Virus record (IMG/VR): IMGVR_UViG_3300030450_000653
Location: 1-21,041 of that record
Length of the DNA: 21,041 nucleotides
Reading direction: 5' to 3' (one strand)
Origin: a virus
Below are positions 9,232 to 14,702 of this stretch, one piece after another. Numbering within the stretch: the stretch's first letter is position 1; every line of letters begins with the position of its first letter. The notes below the pieces were generated by a model. That model was not told where the DNA came from and did not search any database. It saw only the letters and a list, made by a program, of their open reading frames with translations. The position numbers and the translations under genes were made by a program.

Positions 9232-10961
9232 TATGCTATCCCCATTTTACCTCTTGAGTTATAAGCTTGATTGACCATGCTTATAATCATGTTTTTTCTG
9301 GTTGCAAGCAGTTCATCAAAACCTGCTGCATCTACTGTAGATATATTGAAGTTTACAGTAGCACCCACACTTTGACCTTTTGTATGATCTATGACTGTTT
9401 CGTTTGGATGTAATATTGCAGGAAAGCCACCACGTCCATCAACGCCACCTGCTCTAACACCCATGCCTGTATAACCTCCGCCTTCAGCACTAAAAAGAGT
9501 GTCGCCATCAGTTAATCTATTGTATTCCATAAGATCAGCTACTTTACCACCTGATAGCATTTTTCTAAATGGATCAATTAATCTAGCAACTATTAATTGT
9601 TGAATTGCAACTCTTATAAGTTGTTCAACAACAAAATCTGCAAAACTTTTAAATGATAACTTACCATTCCTTAAGCCTTCAACAATACTATCTTCAAATT
9701 TTTTCATTGAATTTACTGCAATAGTGTCAAGTGTTTTTGAAACGTCCTCTAATGAATCTTTAAAAGCATTTATTGGATTTGTTCTGTCAAGTTCATTGTT
9801 AGATTTAACTAAACTATTTAAAAAACTTTCTTGACCATCTCTTAAATCTTCTAAGGTAATTTTGTAAACCTCAAGACCTTCTGCTGTTTTTCTTGCTTCT
9901 ATACCATGTTCAGTTGTTGCTCTTTTTAAAAATCTAATGTCTCCTTCTAAACCCTGTATAGGAAATCTAAGACCATCTATCTCATTAGTTAAATCTTTAA
10001 AAGGTATTGATTCTAAAATTGCAATAGTTAATTCTCTAAAAACTATTTCTAATTTTAAAGCTTTAATTTCCAACTCTCTAAGCATTGTTGCAAATTGATC
10101 TTTAAAATCTCCAACAGCTATAATTGCATTTTTAGCAAACTCAACAATTGAGTTTTGTATAAAAACAGCTATAGCATCCATACCACCAAAGTCATCTATT
10201 ATCTTTTGTATCTTATCTGCAATTGTTACTTGTATTTTTTCAAAGATAGGTAAAAAGCTTGCAGAAACATTATTTACGAAAGAGCTTATTTGCATTTTGA
10301 TAACACCAACTGCATCATTAAAAGCTTCAACTCTTCTTATAGTTTTTGTTGATAAAACTAAACCTAATCGTTCTGCTCTATCTATAAAACCATCCAAACC
10401 TCTTGAAGCTAAATCATCTAATGCATTAGTAAGTAAAATACCTTGTCGACCAAACAAGTTAGCTAGTGCTGTTGCTTTTTGTGTTTGGCTTCCTAGATCA
10501 CTTATACCAATTGCTACTTCTTCTAACAGAGTATCTGTTGATTTGAAATGACCATCTGTAGTTTCAAGCTCAACACCAAGAGCTTTAAAAATATCTTTCA
10601 TGGTCTTGAGACCTCTTTGAGCATCACCAACCGATCTAGCAAATTTTTCAAGTGCTTTGTTAGCACCCTCAATATTAGTTCCTGATTCTCTAGCAGCTAA
10701 ATGAAAAGCTTGAATAGCAGAAGTAGTAATACCTGTCCTAGTTGCAGTTTTACCAATAGCATCAATAAATTCAAAAGATTTGTTCACAACTAAAGCCAAA
10801 GCACCTGCTGTTGCTGTTGCAGCTAAACCAACACCTACTACGCCTTTTGCAGCACTAGCTGAAGCAGAACCAACGCCTTTTAATCCTTTGGTTACAGAAT
10901 TAAAAGCAGCTTTTGTTCTATCTACTGCTGAAAGTTCAAATTTTACTTGTCTCTTTGCCAT
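9231..10961 (-). CDS. Tail tape measure protein (lambda gpH-like)
   Basis: This 576-residue protein is the longest tail protein after the tip and lies directly after the frameshifted chaperone, the standard position of the tape measure. Residues 1-60 are rich in K, A and G and include a hydrophobic segment (GVVGVGLAATATAGALALVV) typical of tape measures. The middle is long alpha-helix. The C-terminal part has SFADFVVEQLIRVAIQQLIV, a glycine-rich stretch (GGGYTGMGVRAGGVDGRGGF) and HPNETVIDH, all characteristic of the lambda/HK97 tape-measure C-terminus. At about 0.15 nm per residue it would set a tail of roughly 85 nm, which is short for a siphovirus. The ATG overlaps the stop of the frameshift extension as TAATG. 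Confidence 0.88.
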   Translation of the reverse strand: MAKRQVKFELSAVDRTKAAFNSVTKGLKGVGSASASAAKGVVGVGLAATATAGALALVVNKSFEFIDAIGKTATRTGITTSAIQAFHLAARESGTNIEGANKALEKFARSVGDAQRGLKTMKDIFKALGVELETTDGHFKSTDTLLEEVAIGISDLGSQTQKATALANLFGRQGILLTNALDDLASRGLDGFIDRAERLGLVLSTKTIRRVEAFNDAVGVIKMQISSFVNNVSASFLPIFEKIQVTIADKIQKIIDDFGGMDAIAVFIQNSIVEFAKNAIIAVGDFKDQFATMLRELEIKALKLEIVFRELTIAILESIPFKDLTNEIDGLRFPIQGLEGDIRFLKRATTEHGIEARKTAEGLEVYKITLEDLRDGQESFLNSLVKSNNELDRTNPINAFKDSLEDVSKTLDTIAVNSMKKFEDSIVEGLRNGKLSFKSFADFVVEQLIRVAIQQLIVARLIDPFRKMLSGGKVADLMEYNRLTDGDTLFSAEGGGYTGMGVRAGGVDGRGGFPAILHPNETVIDHTKGQSVGATVNFNISTVDAAGFDELLATRKNMIISMVNQAYNSRGKMGIA

Positions 10962-11439
10962 TACTTCTTGCTCTCTTCTTCTTTTAATTCAAAGTATGCA
11001 ATCCAACCTTGAAACTCTTCGATACTAATACTTTGCAATTCTTGTAATGTCTTGCCTAGTTTTTCTGCTAGTGCATATTGGAAAAACAAATTAGTATCTT
11101 TTTTTACTTTTTTTTGACATCCTCAATAGGCTCTTGTCCCATTATTTGTTGTGCTACACGCATCAATACTTCTCTATCTACATTGTTAAGCAGATCATTC
11201 TTATTACCAATGTCAAATATTTTATTGCCATCGGCATCAAGAGCTTTATAAATTAGCACATAAGCCATCATCGTTAAGTCGTCCTCTTTACTAAGTCTAT
11301 ACAACTTTGAGGTTTCGCCTAGTGATAATGGCTTACTGTAAATGTATAAAGGCTCATTTTCATCTCCCCATTCAGGAACTTCGATTTTAGTGATCTCTTG
11401 ACCGCTAAAATGTTGTTTGGCTTTATCTATAACTGACAT
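10961..11439 (-). CDS. Frameshifted tail assembly chaperone, G-GT-type fusion product
   Basis: After 111 codons the zero frame ends VKKK-stop. A -1 slip on the A-rich tract just before that stop (codons AAA AAA AAG, at 11115-11107) continues for 48 residues: VKKDTNLFFQYALAEKLGK, then a helix with ELQSISIEEFQGW, then IAYFELKEEESKK, ending TAA at 10963-10961. The product would be about 159 residues. The extension has the A-x-K-L-G-K-T-x-x-E-L and W-I-A-Y-F pattern of T-domain/DUF4035-like chaperone C-termini. Its stop overlaps the tape-measure ATG as TAATG, exactly as expected for a G-GT pair. The extension has no good start of its own. The minor fusion product should recruit tail tube subunits onto the tape measure. 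Confidence 0.82.
11059..11115 (-). promoter_or_regulatory. Programmed -1 ribosomal frameshift site with downstream stem-loop
   Basis: Read on the minus strand, the sequence is GTC AAA AAA AAG TAA. The last seven bases before the stop, A AAA AAG (11113-11107), are a canonical -1 slippery heptamer. About 19 bases downstream, GTTTTTC (11087-11081) and GAAAAAC (11065-11059) form a perfect 7-base-pair stem, with a small TGC/GCA stem inside the loop. The spacer is longer than usual for a stimulator, so the stem is a possible rather than certain element. The heptamer itself and the coding extension are clear. Confidence 0.78.
11104..11439 (-). CDS. Tail assembly chaperone, short form (gpG-like)
   Basis: This 111-residue protein (MSVIDKAKQHFSGQEITKIE) sits between the tail tube and tape-measure genes. 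It contains PLYIYSKPLSLGETSKLYRL, a strand-helix pattern typical of TAC N-terminal domains (compare the P-L-t-l-x-E-x-x-x-l of the family), then an acidic helical stretch with ALDADGNKIF and a REVLMRVAQQIM helix. In this family the short form coats the tape measure during tail assembly and is absent from the virion. It begins one base into the stop of the tail tube gene and ends at TAA 11106-11104, right after the frameshift site. Confidence 0.85.
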   Translation of the reverse strand: MSVIDKAKQHFSGQEITKIEVPEWGDENEPLYIYSKPLSLGETSKLYRLSKEDDLTMMAYVLIYKALDADGNKIFDIGNKNDLLNNVDREVLMRVAQQIMGQEPIEDVKKK

Positions 11440-11828
11440 TAATAAGTGCCTGTTGTTAAGCCACCTGTTCCTTGAACAGTAATAGTAGATTCTACTAAAC
11501 CATCAAAAGAAGATGATACAGATTTACCTGTAACAATTGCTGTGCCTGTAAGTTTTACATCGCCACTTGATGTTCCTTCAGGAGCAAAATTAAGTGTTAC
11601 GGATGAACCTACAGATAAAGCTGTCTGTCCATTGGTATCAGTTTCATCATATAAAACGTCAACTGATCCACTAAAGTCTTTAATAGAAGCTAAGTAAGTT
11701 TTGCTTGAATCACCCATACTTGTATCTTCTACAACGTCTATCGATTCATCAATACTAAAACTTCTGATCTCAGCAATAGCGTTAGAACCAACTTGAACAG
11801 TGCCTTCCTTTCCTAAGTGAGTTGCCAT
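11439..11828 (-). CDS. Tail tube protein (major tail protein)
   Basis: This 129-residue protein begins MATHLGKEGTVQVGSNAIAEI and is nearly all beta-strand, with the S-F-S-I-D-E-S-I-D-V-V-E-D-T-S-M-G-D-S pattern of siphovirus tube subunits, where the T-x-x-G-D-x-S-K-T-Y loop is common. A second half (SVTLNFAPEG, VKLTGTAIVTG, STITVQGTG) completes the tube beta-sandwich. It lies just before the frameshifted chaperone, the standard order. It should polymerise as hexameric rings along the tape measure. No C-terminal Ig-like domain is present; the protein ends GGLTTGTY. Length and position agree with small tube proteins of this type. Confidence 0.85.
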   Translation of the reverse strand: MATHLGKEGTVQVGSNAIAEIRSFSIDESIDVVEDTSMGDSSKTYLASIKDFSGSVDVLYDETDTNGQTALSVGSSVTLNFAPEGTSSGDVKLTGTAIVTGKSVSSSFDGLVESTITVQGTGGLTTGTY

Positions 11829-11830
11829 AG

Positions 11831-11977
11831 TTATTCCTCGTTTTTAGTTTTAGAAGAAGATTTAACTTTATCTTTCGATGGGATTGCTTCTTCCTTCCAA
11901 CCCTTACTCAACAAATACTCAACACTATCAGGGTGAGCATCTATAGAACTTTTACCATTTGGACTAATTAATTTCAT
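11831..11977 (-). CDS. Small lysine-rich tail-region protein, 48 residues
   Basis: A short frame between the terminator and tube genes reads MKLISPNGKSSIDAHPDSVE, then YLLSKGWKEEAIPSKDK, and ends KSSSKTKNEE. A strong ribosome-binding site (GAGGG, 6 bases before the ATG) supports it, and the stop lies 2 bases before the tube ATG. The core M-K-L-I-x-P-x-G, then a helix ending in K-G-W, followed by a charged tail, resembles small proteins I have seen next to tail tube genes in other phages, but I cannot name a family. It is too short for most gene callers and probably missed in automatic annotations. Its function is unknown; its position suggests a tail or neck role. Confidence 0.75.
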   Translation of the reverse strand: MKLISPNGKSSIDAHPDSVEYLLSKGWKEEAIPSKDKVKSSSKTKNEE

Positions 11978-11989
11978 AATTTTCCCTCT

Positions 11990-12430
11990 TTAAACTGCTA
12001 CATCAGGATTGGTTTCCTGAACGTAGTATTTTGTTAAAAATGTAAGCGAAACAAAACCCATTGGTTGTTCGCCTTCCGCATTAAACTCTATTTCTGTTGA
12101 TTCTAAAAAAGTGTCTTTTGCAAGACCACCCAATGTTGTATCAGCAGCAATAGCTTCTTCAACTTCTTTGCATATTGTATCAATAGTATCATCAAAGTTC
12201 GAAGTTCCTTTTGCATAGCCTTCTACAATCACGCTTAAATCTCTTTGCATAACTCTATCAGTATGCATAACTAATGGTTCAGATGTTTCTGATTTTGTGT
12301 AAATTACTAATGCAGGCAAAGTATCTAAAGGATAAACTCTTGATTCATGCACCCTTGTTCCTGTAGTTGTTAAATTATTGAGATTTGTTCCAAAGTATTC
12401 TCTAATCTGTTGTCTTACATGATTTGCCAT
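11990..12430 (-). CDS. Tail terminator / tail completion protein (gpU-like)
   Basis: This 146-residue protein has the mixed alpha/beta pattern of tail terminators: an N-terminal helix (MANHVRQQIREYF), a L-P-A-L-V-I-Y-T strand, R-D-L-S-V-I-V-E-G-Y-A, a helix with D-T-I-D-T-I-C-K-E-V-E-E-A-I, and a final E-G-E-Q-P-M-G-F-V-S-L-T-F-L-T-K-Y-Y-V strand. This order fits the lambda gpU / tail-completion fold, which caps the finished tube and joins it to the head. It lies between the connector paralogs and the tube gene, matching lambda FII-Z-U-V order with no separate Z. The start overlaps the preceding stop as TAATG. Confidence 0.75.
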   Translation of the reverse strand: MANHVRQQIREYFGTNLNNLTTTGTRVHESRVYPLDTLPALVIYTKSETSEPLVMHTDRVMQRDLSVIVEGYAKGTSNFDDTIDTICKEVEEAIAADTTLGGLAKDTFLESTEIEFNAEGEQPMGFVSLTFLTKYYVQETNPDVAV

Positions 12431-12780
12431 TACACTTCCTCAAGAATTAGAGATGAAAAACCTGTGCGATCTTTCTGCACATTAACAATAGTGTAGTTTT
12501 GAGCAGCTTTTAAAGTATTGCCATCAACATCTTTTATAGCTTCGACATTTAATAAATCGCCAAAAGATGCATTTGGAACATCAACACTTCTAGCATAAGC
12601 TATCGGTTTCAAAGCTTCCAAACCAATACCTTCATCTTGCAATATAAATTCATTGTTTAAAATAACACTTATAGATGAAGCAGTTCCGCTTCTAGTGTAA
12701 GTTGCACCCACACCATGTCCATAATCTTTATCTAAATAATTAAGCATATCTGCTTCTGTTTCTAATCTAAATTGGCTCAT
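12430..12780 (-). CDS. Head-tail connector protein, FII-like, paralog 2
   Basis: This 116-residue protein begins MSQFRLETEADMLNYLDKDYGHGV. It is beta-rich and ends NYTIVNVQKDRTGFSSLILEEV. A short barrel-like protein with the pattern (I/V)-x-D-x-x-G-N-T-L-x-A-A-x-x-(Y/F)-x-I/V near the C-terminus fits the gpFII-type head-tail joining family (lambda FII position). It is a diverged copy of the protein encoded directly upstream and overlaps it by 4 bases (ATGA). It probably forms part of the neck between portal and tail terminator. Family naming is by order and general fold; I see no catalytic motif. Confidence 0.6.
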   Translation of the reverse strand: MSQFRLETEADMLNYLDKDYGHGVGATYTRSGTASSISVILNNEFILQDEGIGLEALKPIAYARSVDVPNASFGDLLNVEAIKDVDGNTLKAAQNYTIVNVQKDRTGFSSLILEEV

Positions 12781-13178
12781 TGTTTCTGTAATACTAATGA
12801 GACTAAGCCTGTGTTATCAGGCTCAACTGTTTTAACTAAAAATGTAGTTGCTGCAACAAGTGTATTACCCTGATCTGTTGTTATAGCATCTACTCTTAAT
12901 TCATCGTTTTGTGATATGAATGGAACGTCTGTAGCTTTTACCACTGCTCTTGGCTCAAAACCATCTACATCAACAGTGCCACCACCAATTCCAAAATATT
13001 CCTGATCTATTATTAAATTAATGACACTTGTATTGCCATCATCAATAAAACTCATCGTATCAATTAATGGAAAATCATCAAAGAAGTTCTGCTGTTTTTC
13101 AATAAAAGTTCCCGTAACACCATGACCTGTTGTGGTTTCTACATAGCTTGAAAAATCAGCAGCACTTTCTAATGGCAT
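12777..13178 (-). CDS. Head-tail connector protein, FII-like, paralog 1
   Basis: This 133-residue protein begins MPLESAADFSSYVETTTGHGV and ends LVKTVEPDNTGLVSLVLQKQ. It shares with its downstream neighbour the T/Y-G-H-G-V segment, the D-V-P segment before D-(E/L)-L-x-V-(D/E)-A-I, the D-x-G-N-T-L-x-A-A motif and the final T-G-x-x-S-L-(V/I)-L strand. It differs by an insert near residues 28-50 (KQQNFFDDFPLIDTM). It is inferred to be a neck or connector component. The ATG overlaps the previous stop as TAATG. Confidence 0.58.
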   Translation of the reverse strand: MPLESAADFSSYVETTTGHGVTGTFIEKQQNFFDDFPLIDTMSFIDDGNTSVINLIIDQEYFGIGGGTVDVDGFEPRAVVKATDVPFISQNDELRVDAITTDQGNTLVAATTFLVKTVEPDNTGLVSLVLQKQ

Positions 13179-13387
13179 TATTTTTTACTTCTTTTCTTAG
13201 GTTTAGGAGTTTCAGATTTTTCTAATCCTACGCTTCTATTAGTTTCTTTTTTTGGCTTGCCTTTGTATTCTTCAGCTTTACCATAACCAACCAATGATCT
13301 TCCTTCATCAATAGGAAGCTCAACAACATCACCTGCTTTTACTTTTTCTTTGTTAGCAACTGTGTCGCTTAGTATTAAATATTTCAT
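13178..13387 (-). CDS. Small lysine-tailed head-region protein, 69 residues
   Basis: I place the start at the ATG at 13387 (MKYLILSDTVANKEKVKAGD), which has an AAAGGTGGG ribosome-binding site 3-5 bases upstream, rather than at a weaker upstream non-ATG codon whose extension would run through a GC-rich hairpin. The core K-V-K-A-G-D-V-V-E-L-P-I-D-E-G-R-S-L-V-G-Y-G-K-A-E is a small beta domain common in short proteins following phage capsid genes; the last 25 residues are mostly K, S, P and E (ending KPKKRSKK). Its function is unknown. In lambda this slot is FI, but there is no clear similarity. The basic tail may contact DNA or the capsid; that is conjecture. Confidence 0.7.
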   Translation of the reverse strand: MKYLILSDTVANKEKVKAGDVVELPIDEGRSLVGYGKAEEYKGKPKKETNRSVGLEKSETPKPKKRSKK

Positions 13388-13406
13388 ATACCCACCTTTT
13401 CTAAGT

Positions 13407-13428
13407 TGGGTGGCAATTAAGCCACCCA
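13407..13428 (-). other. GC-rich hairpin between the capsid gene and the next gene
   Basis: On the minus strand TGGGTGGC, a 6-base loop TTAATT, then GCCACCCA form a perfect 8-base-pair stem beginning 27 bases after the capsid stop. It stands out in an AT-rich operon. On the minus strand it is followed by ACTTAGAAAAGG, not by a U-run, so it is not a standard intrinsic terminator. It may stabilise the capsid mRNA 3' end or act as a partial attenuator. Confidence 0.6.
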
Positions 13429-13454
13429 TTTTATTAGTTGTTAAAACCACTCAA

Positions 13455-14702
13455 TTATGAAGCAGCACAGAAAGACACAGCGTGTCTAACAGCTACATCA
13501 ACTGATTGTAAAGCAACTATTCTTACTGTTCCTGAACTTGAAGATGTATAAGGATCAACAACAATGTCTAATCCACCAAACATTCCAATAAGTAAGTCAT
13601 TAAAGTTACCAAACACATAATTGTTTGCAGTTAACTGTGGAGATACAACTGCTCTGTAGCCATTGATCTCATCGTTAACAGCAACAAATTGTGCTGTGTT
13701 GGTTGCTTTTTCAGTAGTTTTTAATGTGCCATAGTTAGTTGGATGCACAATATAAGCTAGATCGCCTAGTAATGCATTATCAACTCTAACAGCAGTTTCC
13801 ATAGAAACCATTTCAGCAAAAGTTGGAGCAGCAGCACTTGAAAGTGATACTGTGTTAATTCCTGAAGTGTTAGTAATACCTGTTGGATTACCTGAACTTC
13901 CTGAACCTTCTAATGCAGCATCATCAATAGCAATAGCCATTGAAGCAGCTAAATCGTTTCTAACTAGATTTTCAACATCGATTGATGATTGAATCATAAG
14001 TTGTCTAGTAATGTCTGTGAACGCACCTAATGATTTAGGAGACATACTTACATTACCAACTGTCAATTCAGATTCACCTGCAGCTCCGCCTTCTGAACTA
14101 ATGAAAGCAGCAGAAGCAGCAGCAGTTTTTCTAGGAATCTTAACATCGCCTGATAGACCATTTAGCATAGTTGCTAGTGGCATAACAGCAGAGTTATTTC
14201 TTAAAACATCAATGAAATCACCTGCTCTGTAATCTTGACCAATAAGGTCGCCATCTGATCCTGCAGATAAATCTCTTTGATTCCAATTTCTTAAAACTTC
14301 ATCTGGAAGCATAATACCTTGAGCAGTTTGCCCGTATGATCTTTGTGCAGCTTCAGAAGCTTCAAATTCAAATTTAGCAGCTTCTTGAGCGCGTCTATCA
14401 GTTGGATTTGCCATCGCATTGATAGCTCTCAATAAGCTAAATCTTTTTGTTTCTTTTTCTGTAAGACCAATATCTTTTGGAGTTTCTAAAGGCGTATCAT
14501 TAGAAATGTTGTCTAATAAAATACCTCTAAATTCTTCAACAGATTTGCCTTCAGAAATAGCTTGATGTGCTAGGTCTCTTTTGTTGTGCTTTACAGCTAA
14601 ATCAAGAATCTCTTTTGAGTTTCTTGCAAATTCTTTTTTAGCAGCTTCAGCACTTTCTGATCTAACTTCATCAAGATTAATTTCTTGTTTTTCGTTTGAC
14701 AT
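13455..14702 (-). CDS. Major capsid protein, HK97 fold (nested in-frame start)
   Basis: An internal ATG (MSNEKQEINLDEVRSESA) with AAAGG 8 bases upstream would give a free 415-residue protein, a typical length for an HK97-type capsid precursor. The first 120 residues or so are helical and charged like a delta/scaffold domain. The mature part probably begins near SYGQTAQGIMLPDEVLRNW. The body has capsid hallmarks: DFIDVLRNNSAVMPLATML, VKIPRKTAAASAAFISSEGG, SPKSLGAFTDITRQLMIQSS, ALEGSGSSGNPTGIT and the C-terminal FGGLDIVVDPYTSSSSGTVR. The protease upstream would cut the delta domain. Whether most capsid is made from this start or by cleaving the fused chain cannot be told from sequence, but virion stoichiometry favours a separate start. 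Confidence 0.82.
   Translation of the reverse strand: MSNEKQEINLDEVRSESAEAAKKEFARNSKEILDLAVKHNKRDLAHQAISEGKSVEEFRGILLDNISNDTPLETPKDIGLTEKETKRFSLLRAINAMANPTDRRAQEAAKFEFEASEAAQRSYGQTAQGIMLPDEVLRNWNQRDLSAGSDGDLIGQDYRAGDFIDVLRNNSAVMPLATMLNGLSGDVKIPRKTAAASAAFISSEGGAAGESELTVGNVSMSPKSLGAFTDITRQLMIQSSIDVENLVRNDLAASMAIAIDDAALEGSGSSGNPTGITNTSGINTVSLSSAAAPTFAEMVSMETAVRVDNALLGDLAYIVHPTNYGTLKTTEKATNTAQFVAVNDEINGYRAVVSPQLTANNYVFGNFNDLLIGMFGGLDIVVDPYTSSSSGTVRIVALQSVDVAVRHAVSFCAAS

Noticed and set aside
13388-13450. N-terminal extension of the 69-residue protein (VLTTNKMGGLIATQLRKGGY)
   Set aside because: It translates a GC-rich hairpin and lacks a good ribosome-binding site; the ATG at 13387 has a strong one.
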